64,000 bases of DNA from Streptomyces rubradiris (GCF_016860525.1 NZ_BNEA01000015.1:3100001-3164000); one strand, 5' to 3'; shown: positions 33,645 to 42,926, counted from the stretch's first letter. Made by a program: numbers and translations. Notes: generated by a model from the sequence alone, not told the origin.

Positions 33645-34556
33645 ATGGACAGCAGGGACGAGCAGCCGGACACCACAGCCACCACCGGCCGGGCCCTGGA
33701 CCGGCGGGCGGAGCTGAGCGAGTTCCTGCGCAGCCGGCGGGCCCGGCTGAAGCCGGAGGACGTGGGACTGTCCGGCTTCGGACGGCACCGCCGGGTGCCG
33801 GGGCTGCGCCGGGAGGAGCTGGCGCAGCTGGCCGGGGTGTCGGTGGCGTACTACACCCGGCTCGAACAGGGCAACGGACGCAACGTGTCGGCGGAGGTGC
33901 TGGACGCGATCGCGCGGGCCCTGCGGCTGACGGACGCCGAGCACGCCCATCTGACGCACCTGGCCAAGCCGAAGGCGCTGAAGAAGAAGCAGGTGGCGCG
34001 CCAGCAGCAGGTGCGCCCGGCGCTGCGGCAACTGCTGGAGACCATGGAGTCCGTGCCGGCGTACGTCGTGGGCCGGCGCTCGGAGATCCTCGCCTGGAAC
34101 CGGATGGCGGCGGCCCTCTTCGGCGACTGGGGCGAGGTGCCGCCGGCCGAGCGGAACTGGGCCCGGCTGGTGTTCCTGCGCCCGGAGTACCGGGAGCTGT
34201 TCGTCGACTGGGAGCAGAAGGCGATCGACATCGTGTGCGCGCTGCGCATGGACGCGGGCTGCCATCCGGACGATCCGAAGCTGTCGGCGCTGGTGGGCGA
34301 GTTGTCGGTGAAGAGCGAGGAGTTCCGCCGGCTGTGGGCCACGCATGACGTCAAGGAGAAGAGCCATGGCGTCAAGCACCTGCACCACCCCTTGGTGGGC
34401 GACCTCGCGCTGAACTTCGAGAGCTTCCGCCTGACGGACGGCTCGGAGCAGTCCCTGGTCACCTATCACGCCGAGCCGGGCTCCCCCACCGCCGAGTCCC
34501 TGCGCCTGCTGGCCAGCTGGGGCACGGACGCGACCCGGGCGGTTCCCTCGGCGTAG
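33645..34556 (+). CDS. XRE-family regulator with MmyB-like C-terminal domain
   Basis: A 303-residue regulator. The N-terminal helix-turn-helix (LSEFLRSRRARLKPEDVGL, RRVPGLRREELAQLAGVS, YYTRLEQGNGRNVSAEVLDA) binds DNA. The C-terminal half is the MmyB-like ligand-binding domain, ending YHAEPGSPTAESLRLLASWG. It is divergent from the alcohol dehydrogenase and likely controls it and itself. The same domain pair survives as a truncated pseudogene at 8229-8469. Its strong hairpin terminator lies at 34569. Confidence 0.93.
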   Translation: MDSRDEQPDTTATTGRALDRRAELSEFLRSRRARLKPEDVGLSGFGRHRRVPGLRREELAQLAGVSVAYYTRLEQGNGRNVSAEVLDAIARALRLTDAEHAHLTHLAKPKALKKKQVARQQQVRPALRQLLETMESVPAYVVGRRSEILAWNRMAAALFGDWGEVPPAERNWARLVFLRPEYRELFVDWEQKAIDIVCALRMDAGCHPDDPKLSALVGELSVKSEEFRRLWATHDVKEKSHGVKHLHHPLVGDLALNFESFRLTDGSEQSLVTYHAEPGSPTAESLRLLASWGTDATRAVPSA

Positions 34557-34568
34557 CCCGGAAACGGG

Positions 34569-34610
34569 CGAGCGGCCCGCGGCGGGTGGGTACCCGCCGC
34601 GGGCCGCTCG
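34569..34610. terminator. Bidirectional hairpin terminator (19-bp perfect stem)
   Basis: A perfect 19-bp stem (34569-34587 with 34592-34610) closed by a 4-base loop, between the convergent regulator and subtilase genes. Confidence 0.8.
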
Positions 34611-34634
34611 TGCGGACGGTCGGCTAGCGAGGGA

Positions 34635-37600
34635 TCACTTGCCGGAGTACGCGTTGTAGATCGTGATCTCCGACGTGTTGCCCTTCTTGTCGGTGATCTT
34701 GGCTCGGAACGAGACGGCCTTGTTCTTCGCCGGGTTCTTCACGGTGATCTTGCCGTTCCTGACGTCGGTCTTCTTGAAGTTCTTGCCGTCATAGGAGACG
34801 TAGACGGCGAGGGACTTCAGGTTGCGGCCGGCCGCGGCGCCCTCCACGGTGACCGGGAAGGTGACCTTCTTGCCCGCCGCGACCCGGCTGTCCAGGCCGG
34901 TGGTGGCACCGAAGCGCAGCGTGGAGGCGGGCAGCTGGACCATGTCGCCGGACGGCTTCTTGGAGCGGAAGGTCCAGGCCGCGTCGATCCGGGTGGAGGC
35001 CGCGGACACCGTCGCCTTCCGCTTGACCGAGGTGGTCAGCCTGTACGCCGCGTCACCGGCCGGGACCTTGAAGCTCTCCCCGCCGAACAGCGGGTCCTTG
35101 TTGGTGCCGACCTTGGTGCCGTTGCGGTACAGGGTGGTGCTCACCGAGTCGAAGTCCGAGTACCCGGCGTGCCCGGCCGAGTCGGCGAACAGCGGCAGCG
35201 CGCCGAAGATCTCGTCGCCCTCCCGGAAGAGCCCCGTGTCCTTGGTCAGATGCGGGCCGAAGACGGCGGTGTTGACCGTCTTGGTGTAGGTCTTGCCGCC
35301 CTTGAAGGTGGACTCGCCGAGCGAGTAGCCGGCGTCGAGGTCGTCCCCGGCGTGCTGGGCGAACTCAAGGCCCCAGCGCACACCGCCCGTGGTGGACAGG
35401 TGCAGGGTGCGGGTGCCCGGCAGGTTCTGCGGGACGCTGATGGAGGAGGCGCCGGAGCTGCCGGGCAGCCAGCCGAGGGCGTCGACGGTGCCCTTCTTGC
35501 CGCGGGCCGCCGCGCCCATCCGGACCTTCACCGTGGCGAGTTCGCCGGCCTTGTAGTGCCGGGTGTAGCCGGTGGCGAGCTGCTTGACCGGGCCGCCGGA
35601 GGTGACGGCGTACTCCTCGGTCGCGCCCTTGGTCCAGTGGCCGTCCCACTGCTGGGTCAGCGAGCCGGCGGGCGGCTGCGGGCCGAGGTGGGCGGTGCGG
35701 AAGTTCTTGTACGAGTCCAGGAACATCAAGTAGGCGTACTCGCTGTCACCGACCGTGATGCCGAAGCTCGGCGCGGCGAACGCGGGCTTCAGGCCCGAGC
35801 CGGGGACGGTGATGTCCACCGGCTTGGCCTTGCGCGCGTCGAGGGTGACCGTCTGCTTCTTGTCGATGGTCAGCTTCGGCTGCACGAGCCAGTCGACGCC
35901 CTTGGCGGAGTTCTCCGGGTCGCGGTAGACGGTGGTGTCGAGGATGTACGTGCCCTTGGGCGCGCGTACCTTCGCCGTGCCGGACTTGTCGTACGGGTTC
36001 GCCGAGGTGCCGACCGCCAGGCCCGTCACGCCGGTGAGGCCGGCGTCGTAGTACGGGGCCGGCTTGCCGTCACGGCCGATGAACTTCAGCGTGACGTCGT
36101 AGGACTCCACCTCGCGCTGCACCGCGGCGGCCGTGCGGACGCTCTGCCCGTCGCCCGTCGCCGTGACGTACGCGGAGTAGGCGCCGTCGACGGTGCCGCC
36201 CAGCTTGGTGTTCACGGTGAGGTCGACCGCGGCCGTGCCGTGCGCCGGGACGGTGACCTGGTTCGCGCCGAGCGTGAAGAAGCCGGCCGGGGCCGCCGCG
36301 CCCTTGGGGCCCGTGGCGGTGCTCGCCAGGGTGAGCGTGACGTCCTTGTCGCCGAGGTTGCGGTACGTCAGCTTCTTGGTGACCGGCGCGTCGTCGGTGT
36401 GCGGCCACTGCTGCACGCCGAAGTTCAGCGAGACCGGGTCGGCGACGACCGACTGGCCGATGGCCTTGTCGACCTGGATACGGCCCGAGCCCTGCTCGAA
36501 GGGGGTGTACTTGCCGCCCTTGGTGGAGCCGGTCAGGGCGCCCTTCAGCTCGGCGTAACCCCAGTCGGGGTGCCGCTGTTTCAGGATGGCCGCGGCGCCC
36601 GCGACATGCGGGGTGGCCATCGAGGTGCCGGAGATCGTGAGGTAGCCCTCGGGCTTCTCGCCGACCTCCTTGCCGATGACGCTGCCGGCGGCCGCGGCGG
36701 CGGTGATGTCGACGCCCGGCGCGGTGACGTCCGGCTTGACGGCGCCGTCGCCGGCGCGCGGGCCGGTGGAGGAGAAGTCCGCCAGCTCGTCCTTGTCGTC
36801 GACGGCGCCGACGGTGAGCGCTGCGTCCGCGCTGCCCGGCGAACCGACCGACTGGGGGCCGTCGTTGCCCGCGGCGATCGCGAACAGGACGCCCTTCTCC
36901 GCGGAGAGCTTGTTGACCTCGGCTTCGAGCGGGTCGATCCCGGGGGTGTCGTAGCCGCCGAGGCTGAGGTTGATGACGTCGGCGCCCTGCCCGGCCGCCC
37001 ACTCCATGCCGGCGAGGATGCCGGAGTCGTCGCCGAAGCCGCTGTCGTCCAGGACCTTGCCGTTGAGGAGCTTGGCGTCCGGGGCCACACCCTTGTACTT
37101 GCCGCCCGACTTCGCGCCGGTGCCGGCCACGATGGAGGCGACGTGCGTGCCGTGGCCGAAGTGGTCGGTGGCGTCGGCGGCGGAGGTGAAGTTCTTGGAC
37201 CCGATCACCTGGTCCTTCAGGTCCGCGTGCCGGGTGTCCACGCCGGTGTCCAGGACGGCGACCTTGACGCCCTTGCCGGTGTAACCGGCCTTCCACGCGG
37301 TGGGGGCGCCGATCTGCGGCACGGACTTGTCGAGGCTGGCCTCGCGGACGCCGTCGAGCCAGACGTGCGCGATGCCGGAGGCGGTCCTGCCGTCGTTGGT
37401 GACGGCGTCCCACAGCCCGGCGGTGTCCTCGGCCGGGGTCTGCACGGCGTCCGCGTTGAGCGCGGTCAGGCTGCGGCGCAGGGTGCCCGCGTCGCGGACC
37501 CCGGCCTTGGCGGCGCCCGCGGTGCCGCGGTAGCCGACGATCACCTTCAGGCCGTTCTTCTGGGCCTTGCGGGTGGCGGCCTTGTTCAGCTCGGTGACGT

Positions 37601-37952
37601 CGAAGAGGCGCTGGTCCAGCGTGCCGGAGGCCACCAGGCGGCCCGCGTCCGCGGGGATCACCAGCGTGTGCCCGGCCGCCTTGCGGACCTGGAAGGGTAT
37701 GTGCTCGCGGCCCTCGGCCCGCTCCAGGCCGACGACCCGGCCCTTGGCGTCGAGGGCGACGCGGTCACCGGTGATCAGGGTGACGTGGTGTCGGGCGGTG
37801 AGCGCGGAGGCGCCCGCGGAGGCACCCGCGGAGGCACCCGCGGAGGTGCGGGCGGGCTTCGCCGACGCGGGGCTGGTCATACCCGCTGCGAGGGCGACTG
37901 CCGCGGCCGTTGCCACGGTGGCCGCAGCCGCTTTTTTCACTTGTGCGTGCAA
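34635..37952 (-). CDS. Secreted subtilisin-like (S8) serine protease
   Basis: A large exported protease of about 1105 residues. A signal peptide (VKKAAAATVATAAAVALAAG, then SPASA) is followed by a short SAGA repeat, an inhibitor-like propeptide (LTARHHVTLITGD to about residue 200) and the S8 catalytic domain: Asp235 in VAVLDTGVD, His267 in GHGTHVAS, Asn363 in AAGNDGP and Ser444 in SGTSMATPHVAG. The C-terminal 600 residues are beta-rich domains probably for substrate or wall binding. The start is taken as TTG 37952, which has AGGGGGAG at normal distance; GTG 37940 is the alternative. It acts outside the cell on proteins. Confidence 0.93.
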   Translation of the reverse strand: MHAQVKKAAAATVATAAAVALAAGMTSPASAKPARTSAGASAGASAGASALTARHHVTLITGDRVALDAKGRVVGLERAEGREHIPFQVRKAAGHTLVIPADAGRLVASGTLDQRLFDVTELNKAATRKAQKNGLKVIVGYRGTAGAAKAGVRDAGTLRRSLTALNADAVQTPAEDTAGLWDAVTNDGRTASGIAHVWLDGVREASLDKSVPQIGAPTAWKAGYTGKGVKVAVLDTGVDTRHADLKDQVIGSKNFTSAADATDHFGHGTHVASIVAGTGAKSGGKYKGVAPDAKLLNGKVLDDSGFGDDSGILAGMEWAAGQGADVINLSLGGYDTPGIDPLEAEVNKLSAEKGVLFAIAAGNDGPQSVGSPGSADAALTVGAVDDKDELADFSSTGPRAGDGAVKPDVTAPGVDITAAAAAGSVIGKEVGEKPEGYLTISGTSMATPHVAGAAAILKQRHPDWGYAELKGALTGSTKGGKYTPFEQGSGRIQVDKAIGQSVVADPVSLNFGVQQWPHTDDAPVTKKLTYRNLGDKDVTLTLASTATGPKGAAAPAGFFTLGANQVTVPAHGTAAVDLTVNTKLGGTVDGAYSAYVTATGDGQSVRTAAAVQREVESYDVTLKFIGRDGKPAPYYDAGLTGVTGLAVGTSANPYDKSGTAKVRAPKGTYILDTTVYRDPENSAKGVDWLVQPKLTIDKKQTVTLDARKAKPVDITVPGSGLKPAFAAPSFGITVGDSEYAYLMFLDSYKNFRTAHLGPQPPAGSLTQQWDGHWTKGATEEYAVTSGGPVKQLATGYTRHYKAGELATVKVRMGAAARGKKGTVDALGWLPGSSGASSISVPQNLPGTRTLHLSTTGGVRWGLEFAQHAGDDLDAGYSLGESTFKGGKTYTKTVNTAVFGPHLTKDTGLFREGDEIFGALPLFADSAGHAGYSDFDSVSTTLYRNGTKVGTNKDPLFGGESFKVPAGDAAYRLTTSVKRKATVSAASTRIDAAWTFRSKKPSGDMVQLPASTLRFGATTGLDSRVAAGKKVTFPVTVEGAAAGRNLKSLAVYVSYDGKNFKKTDVRNGKITVKNPAKNKAVSFRAKITDKKGNTSEITIYNAYSGK

Positions 37953-38189
37953 GTTCTCCCCCTGGAGATGAGGTACCGGGCGAATTCCCCGTTCACCCGG
38001 CCGGGGGCCGACTCGCACACGTGCGCGTCAGCCTCCCGGGCACCGCAGTATTCCGGGAGGCGATCAGGCACTCAATAGATGAGAGAACCGTGAGAAAGCA
38101 CGACAGGAAAATGTTACGTGCCGTCCGGGACACCGTTACACAACCGCGAAGTCCCTTGGAACCAAAGGGTGTTATGGGCCGACAACGAA

Positions 38190-38217
38190 CGATGCCGCCC
38201 CCGGAGGAGCGGCATCG
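38190..38217 (-). terminator. Terminator downstream of the L,D-transpeptidase
   Basis: A 9-bp stem (38190-38198 with 38209-38217) with a 10-base loop, about 20 bases beyond the transpeptidase stop on the minus strand. Confidence 0.5.
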
Positions 38218-38237
38218 CGCGCAGTGGTGACGGAGCG

Positions 38238-39488
38238 TCAGACGGCCGAACCGGCCTTCCACTGCGCCCAGTCCATGTTCCAGCCGTTGAGGCCGTTGTC
38301 CGGCGAGACGGTCTTGTCGCCGGTGTTCTGGACGACCACGACGTCACCGATCAGCGTGCTGTTGTAGAACCAGGCCGCCGGCGTGCTCGGGTCGTTCGCG
38401 CCCTTCGCGTCCCGCAGGCCGACGCAGCCGTGGCTGGTGTTGGCGCTGCCGAACACCGACGGCGCGCCCCAGTAGTTGCCGTGGATGAAGGTGCCCGAGG
38501 TGGTCAGGCGCATGGCGTGCGGCACGTCCTTGATGTCGTACTCGCCCTTGCCGTCGTCGTCGGTGAAGCCGACCGTGGCGCCGTTCATGCGGGTCTGCTT
38601 GAACTTCTCGGAGATCACCATCTGCCCCTCGTACGTCTTGTTGTCGGGGGAGCCGGCGGAGATCGGGATGGTCTTGACGACCTTGCCGTCCTGCGTGACC
38701 TTCATCTGCTTGGTCTTCGCGTCGACGTAGGAGACCTGGTTGCGGCCGATGTGGAAGGTGACCGTCTTCTGCTGGACGCCGTAGACACCGCTCGCGCCCT
38801 GGACGCCGTCGAGCGCCAGCTTCAGGGTGACGGTGGAGCCTTCCTTCCAGTACTCCTCGGGGCGGCAGTCCATGCGGTTGGCGTTGAACCAGTGGCAGGC
38901 GACCTCCTGGCCGCTGCTGGAGCTGACCGTGATGCCCTTCTGCACGGCCGCCTTGTTGGTGATCGCCTTGTCGAAGTTGATCGACACGGGCATGCCGACA
39001 CCGACCGTGGAGCCGTTGTCCGGGGTGAAGGTGCCGATGAAGCTGTTGGCCGGGGAGACCGTGGTGAAGGAGGCGTTCTCGTGGGCTATGCGGCCCTCGG
39101 AGTCCTTGGCCTCCGCGGCGACCTTGTAGGTGGTGGACCGCTCCAGCGGGGTGCTGGGCTTCCAGCTCTTGCTGTCGGCGGCCAGCTGCCCGGCGACGGG
39201 CTTGCCGTCCTGGGTGGTCATGGTGACGCCGGTCAGGGTGCCCTTGCTCACCGTGACGGCGGCGGAGTTGTTGATCGACGCGTTGGCGGAGCCGTCCTTC
39301 GGCGTGATCGTGATCTGCGCCTCGGAGGACTTCTTGGCCGCCGCCTCGTCGACCTTGGCCTGCGAGGTGTCGCCGTCACCGCTGCCGGAGGCGTCGGCGT
39401 CGCCGCCGGAACACGCCGTGAGCACCAGCACACCGCCGAGCAGAGCGGAAGCGGCCGCCAGGCGCCCGCGCCGCTTACTGTCCGTCAT
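38238..39488 (-). CDS. L,D-transpeptidase lipoprotein with Ig-like domains
   Basis: A 416-residue lipoprotein. The lipobox LVLTAC gives Cys26 as lipidated residue, followed by a Gly/Ser/Asp linker, two bacterial Ig-like domains (about 55-245) and a YkuD L,D-transpeptidase domain. The catalytic triad region is GTFIHGNYW (His336) and SANTSHGCVGLRD (His353, Cys355), and the C-terminal tail contains Trp residues as in LdtMt2-type enzymes. These enzymes make 3-3 cross-links in peptidoglycan and are beta-lactam tolerant. ATG 39488 follows GGAGAAG; 39503 would be an alternative start without a ribosome site. Confidence 0.93.
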   Translation of the reverse strand: MTDSKRRGRLAAASALLGGVLVLTACSGGDADASGSGDGDTSQAKVDEAAAKKSSEAQITITPKDGSANASINNSAAVTVSKGTLTGVTMTTQDGKPVAGQLAADSKSWKPSTPLERSTTYKVAAEAKDSEGRIAHENASFTTVSPANSFIGTFTPDNGSTVGVGMPVSINFDKAITNKAAVQKGITVSSSSGQEVACHWFNANRMDCRPEEYWKEGSTVTLKLALDGVQGASGVYGVQQKTVTFHIGRNQVSYVDAKTKQMKVTQDGKVVKTIPISAGSPDNKTYEGQMVISEKFKQTRMNGATVGFTDDDGKGEYDIKDVPHAMRLTTSGTFIHGNYWGAPSVFGSANTSHGCVGLRDAKGANDPSTPAAWFYNSTLIGDVVVVQNTGDKTVSPDNGLNGWNMDWAQWKAGSAV

Positions 39489-39672
39489 CACAAGCTTCTC
39501 CATCGTTGCCGAGTCGCGAAAACCCCGAGTCCCCCGTCAAGAACCATCAACGCTACGGCCGGTTCGTCCCGTTCCCGCCCCGTGGATCTGTGGGGCATCC
39601 CACGTCCGCGGCGCGCTCCTTCGTCACGGGTGGGCCGGACACCGGTCCGTACGTCCCCTGGGACGACGAAAA

Positions 39673-39698
39673 CCCCGGACGGCGGGTGCCGTCCGGGG
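39673..39698 (-). terminator. Terminator of the acidic DUF protein gene
   Basis: An 11-bp stem (39673-39683 with 39688-39698) and 4-base loop, followed on the minus strand by TTTTCG, just past the stop at 39719. Confidence 0.65.
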
Positions 39699-39718
39699 CC
39701 CTGGGTGCCCCGGGACGC

Positions 39719-40063
39719 TCAGCCGATGCCGTCCTCTTCCTCGTCGTCGTCCCCATCATCCTCGTCCAGGTCCCACTCGGGCGAATCGGGGTCGTAGTCG
39801 ACGCGCTCGGTGGACCAGGACGCCTGCTGGAGCTCCACCCCGGGCACCTCGCTGACCAGGTCGAACGGATCCACGAGATAGGCCAGGGCCTCCGCGGTGT
39901 CTTCCGTCACAGCGGACTCGGCGTGCGCCCGTTCCGCCTCCGGCAGCCCGGTGTCCCCGGCGAGGCGGCCCAGCGCGGCCTTGGTCACCTCGTCCTCGTC
40001 CTGCACCTCCAGCACCAGCTCCACCCGAAGCCGCACAAAACGTGATGTCTCTTCTGCGCTCAT
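39719..40063 (-). CDS. Small acidic conserved actinobacterial protein
   Basis: A 114-residue protein with an alpha/beta N-terminus (FVRLRVELVLEVQDEDEVTKA), a central region (LAYLVDPFDLVSEVPGVELQ) and a very acidic C-terminal tail of Asp and Glu (about residues 98-112). The ATG at 40063 is the first start before the conserved region; a much longer open frame to 41281 on the same strand is the shadow of other genes. No known function. Confidence 0.8.
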   Translation of the reverse strand: MSAEETSRFVRLRVELVLEVQDEDEVTKAALGRLAGDTGLPEAERAHAESAVTEDTAEALAYLVDPFDLVSEVPGVELQQASWSTERVDYDPDSPEWDLDEDDGDDDEEEDGIG

Positions 40064-40172
40064 GACGGGAGCGTACGGCCGAAACCTCCCGTGACTTTCC
40101 CGTGACCCGCGCCTTTCACTAACATCGCCCCACACGGCCAATTCGCCAGCGTCACAAGGGGATCGATATTCC

Positions 40173-40502
40173 GTGTCATCCGCTCGCCGCCCGTTGCTGA
40201 CCGCCACCGCCGCGGGCACCCTCCTGTGCGCACTGTGGTTCGTCCCGTCCGCGAACGCCTCGCAGAACACCCCCGCGAGAGAGACGGCGACCGCCTCGAC
40301 GCCCACCCGGGTCGCGCACGTCGCGCAGGCCAGAGCGGTGTCGGCGCCGGCCGCGGGCACGGACCGGACGGCCGTGGAGGCCGAACTGGCCGACACCGGC
40401 GGCTTCGACACCACCCCGTACGTCATCGGCGGGAGCCTGTTCCTCGCGGTGGGCGCCGGTTTCGTCGTGTATTCGGTGCGTCGCGAACGTACGGGTTTTT
40501 GA
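40173..40502 (+). CDS. Small sortase-anchored cell-wall protein (LAxTG)
   Basis: A 109-residue exported protein: a signal peptide (PLLTATAAGTLLCALWFV, SANA), a short Thr/Ala-rich mature part, and a C-terminal sorting signal with LADTG, a hydrophobic helix (YVIGGSLFLAVGAGFVVY) and the basic tail SVRRERTGF. The LAxTG form is that used by class E sortases of Streptomyces. GTG 40173 follows AAGGGG. No sortase gene lies in the window. The mature region has no known domain. Confidence 0.8.
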   Translation: MSSARRPLLTATAAGTLLCALWFVPSANASQNTPARETATASTPTRVAHVAQARAVSAPAAGTDRTAVEAELADTGGFDTTPYVIGGSLFLAVGAGFVVYSVRRERTGF

Positions 40503-40508
40503 TTTGTC

Positions 40509-40526
40509 TTGACTAAGTCTTGACAG
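40509..40526 (+). promoter_or_regulatory. Direct TTGAC repeats upstream of the lipoprotein gene
   Basis: The sequence reads TTGACT (40509-40514) and, 11 bases later, TTGACA (40520-40525), as two copies of TCTTGAC. Either could serve as a -35 element, but spacing to TAGTTC (40535-40540) is poor for both. ATG 40545 has no ribosome site, so a leaderless transcript is possible. Confidence 0.3.
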
Positions 40527-40544
40527 TCCGCACATAGTTCGCTC

Positions 40545-41339
40545 ATGAAGAGATCATCGGGCGTGCGGCTGTGCGCCACCGCAGCTGTGAGCGTGCTGTC
40601 GCTCGCCCTCGTCACGGGTTGTGGCGACGAGAAGTCGAAGGGCTCGGGGAACGCCTCGGGCAAGGACGCCGCGAAGCCGGCCGCGAAGACGCTGAGCGCG
40701 GCGGAGTTGCAGAAGCTGGTCATCGCCAAGGGGGACGTGCCCGGGCACGAGGTCGGTCCGGTGGAGGGCGGCGTCCCGGACCGCTCCAAGGTCAAGGCCG
40801 GGGACGCCAAGTGCGAGCCGGTGCTCCAGGCCTTCACCGGCATCGCGCCCGGCACCCCGGCGGCGAACACCAGCCGCATGGCCACGCAGGAGAACAAGGC
40901 CCCCACCGGCGCGCCCAGCTCCCCGGAGGACCTGACCGAGGGCGCCCTCAAGGACGAGTTCAGCAAGGCCATGGACCTGGACGTCACGGTGGTCACCCTG
41001 GCCTCGTACGACGGGGACGGCGCCGAGCGGGCCCTGGCCTCGGTCAAGGACGCGGTCAAGGCGTGCGCGGGCGGCTTCTCCGGCGAACAGGACGGCGAGA
41101 AGGGCAAGTTCACCAAGGTCGCCGAGGAGAAGTCGTCCGGCGTGGGTGACGCGTCGGTGGCCTTCACCGCGACCGACGAGGAAGGCGAGGACGGCGCCCT
41201 GCCGCTGCACTCCGAGGTGGTGCGGCACGGCAGGACCCTCGCGGTGTACACCACGGTCAACATCGGCGCGATGATGACCAAGAAGCCCTACACGGTCTCC
41301 GCCGCCGTCGTGAAGGCGCAGGCCGCCAAGCTGAAGTGA
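40545..41339 (+). CDS. Secreted lipoprotein of unknown function
   Basis: A 264-residue protein with a lipoprotein signal (LCATAAVSVLSLALVTGC) giving Cys26 as the anchor, a low-complexity Ser/Lys/Ala linker and a PknH-sensor-like or DUF-type alpha/beta domain (LSAAELQKLVIAKGDVPGHE to the C-terminus, with TTVNIGAMMTKKPY). Two cysteines in the domain (around CEPVL and ACAGGF) may pair. It follows the LAxTG gene without overlap and ends before a bidirectional hairpin. The ligand is unknown. Confidence 0.85.
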   Translation: MKRSSGVRLCATAAVSVLSLALVTGCGDEKSKGSGNASGKDAAKPAAKTLSAAELQKLVIAKGDVPGHEVGPVEGGVPDRSKVKAGDAKCEPVLQAFTGIAPGTPAANTSRMATQENKAPTGAPSSPEDLTEGALKDEFSKAMDLDVTVVTLASYDGDGAERALASVKDAVKACAGGFSGEQDGEKGKFTKVAEEKSSGVGDASVAFTATDEEGEDGALPLHSEVVRHGRTLAVYTTVNIGAMMTKKPYTVSAAVVKAQAAKLK

Positions 41340-41355
41340 CGGTGTGTCATCCATG

Positions 41356-41383
41356 CGGCGGGGCCCCGGCCGGGGCCCCGCCG
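41356..41383. terminator. Bidirectional terminator between the lipoprotein gene and hutH
   Basis: A perfect 28-base palindrome with 14-bp arms (41356-41369 and 41370-41383) between the convergent stops at 41339 and 41388. Confidence 0.65.
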
Positions 41384-41387
41384 TCGT

Positions 41388-42926
41388 TCACTGGAGCGGG
41401 CCGGTGACCTTCTCCACGGCCGCCACCAGTTCCCCGCCGCGCACGAAGGCGTCGGCGGCGGCCAGGTCGGGCGCCAGGAACCGGTCCGGGCCCGGGCCCC
41501 GCACGCCCGCGGCGCGCACGGCGTCGATGACGGCCCGCGTGGCGGGCGCCGGGACGAGTCCCTCGCGCAGCTCGATGGCGCGGGTGGCCGCGTAGAGCTC
41601 GATGGCGATGATCCGGGTGAGGTTGTCCACGGCGGTGCGCAGCTTGCGCGCGGCCGACCAGCCCATGGAGACGTGGTCCTCCTGCATGGCGGAGGACGGG
41701 ATGGAGTCCGCGGAGGCCGGTACGGCGAGCCGCTTCAGCTCGCTGACCAGCGCGGCCTGCGTGTACTGGGCGATCATCAGCCCGGAGTCCACACCGGCGT
41801 CGTCGGCGAGGAACGGCGGCAGGCCGTGGCTGCGGTTCTTGTCCAGCAGCCGGTCGGTGCGGCGCTCGGCGATGGAGCCGAGGTCGGCGGCGGCGATGGC
41901 GAGGAAGTCCAGCACATAGGCCACCGGCGCGCCGTGGAAGTTGCCGTTGGACTCCACCCGCCCGTCGGGCAGCACCACGGGGTTGTCCACGGCGGAGGCG
42001 AGCTCCCGGTCGGCGACCAGGCGGGCGTGCGCGACGGTGTCGCGTCCGGCGCCGGCGACCTGCGGGGCGCAGCGCACGGAGTAGGCGTCCTGGACGCGCG
42101 GGGCGTCGTCCTGGTGGTGCCCGGTGAGCCCCGAGCCCTTCAGCACGGCGAGCATGTTGGCGGCGCTGGCGCCCTGACCGGGGTGCGGGCGGATGGCGTG
42201 CAGCTCGGGCGCGAGGACCTTGTCGCTGCCGAGCAGTGCCTCCAGGGTGAGGGCGGCGGTGACGTCGGCGGACTTGTAGAGGGTGTCCAGGTCGGCGAGG
42301 GCCATGACCAGCATGCCGAGCATGCCGTCGGTGCCGTTGAGCAGGGCCAGGCCCTCCTTCTCGCGCAGCTCGACGGGCCGGATGCCGTGCTCGGCGAGCA
42401 GCTCGCCCGCGGGCCGGACGCGCCCGTCGGGGCCCTCCGCCTCGCCCTCGCCCATGAGGGTGAGCGCGCAGTGGGACAGCGGGGCCAGGTCGCCGGAGCA
42501 GCCCAGGGAGCCGTACTCGTGCACGACCGGGGTGATCCCGGCGTTCAGCACGTCGGCCATGGTCTGCGCGACCTCGGGCCGCACCCCGGTGTGCCCCGAG
42601 CAGACGGTCTTCAGCCGCAGGAACATCAGGGCCCGTACGACCTCGCGCTCCACCCGGGGGCCCATGCCGGCGGCGTGCGAGCGGACGATGTTGCGCTGCA
42701 ACTGGGCGCGCAGCTCCGGGCTGATGTGCCGGGTCGCCAGGGCGCCGAAGCCGGTGGAGACGCCGTAGACCGGGTCGGGCTTGGCCGCCAGCGCGTCCAC
42801 GATCTCCCGGGCCGCCGCGAGGGCCGCCACCGCCTGGGCCGACAGCTCGATGCGGGCACCGCCGCGCGCCACGGCGAGAACGTCGGACGCCGTGACCCCG
42901 GACGTCCCCACCACCACAGTGTGCAT
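41388..42926 (-). CDS. hutH: Histidine ammonia-lyase
   Basis: A 512-residue enzyme of the aromatic amino-acid lyase family converting histidine to urocanate and ammonia, the first step of histidine use. The catalytic MIO group forms from the internal triad in GSLGCSGDLAPLSH; here it is Cys143-Ser144-Gly145, with Ser144 the residue that forms the dehydroalanine part. YGVSTGFG and the C-terminal helical bundle (SNGNFHG, MQEDHVSMGW) are also present. ATG 42926 begins MHTVVVG, the usual Streptomyces HutH start; earlier in-frame starts at 42932 and 42968 are less likely. A palindrome lies just upstream at 42946-42958. Confidence 0.95.
   Translation of the reverse strand: MHTVVVGTSGVTASDVLAVARGGARIELSAQAVAALAAAREIVDALAAKPDPVYGVSTGFGALATRHISPELRAQLQRNIVRSHAAGMGPRVEREVVRALMFLRLKTVCSGHTGVRPEVAQTMADVLNAGITPVVHEYGSLGCSGDLAPLSHCALTLMGEGEAEGPDGRVRPAGELLAEHGIRPVELREKEGLALLNGTDGMLGMLVMALADLDTLYKSADVTAALTLEALLGSDKVLAPELHAIRPHPGQGASAANMLAVLKGSGLTGHHQDDAPRVQDAYSVRCAPQVAGAGRDTVAHARLVADRELASAVDNPVVLPDGRVESNGNFHGAPVAYVLDFLAIAAADLGSIAERRTDRLLDKNRSHGLPPFLADDAGVDSGLMIAQYTQAALVSELKRLAVPASADSIPSSAMQEDHVSMGWSAARKLRTAVDNLTRIIAIELYAATRAIELREGLVPAPATRAVIDAVRAAGVRGPGPDRFLAPDLAAADAFVRGGELVAAVEKVTGPLQ

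Noticed and set aside
39719..41281. Long minus-strand frame reaching 41281
   Set aside because: Only its last 114 codons (from ATG 40063) look like a protein; the remainder is antisense to the lipoprotein and the LAxTG gene and has no coding character.
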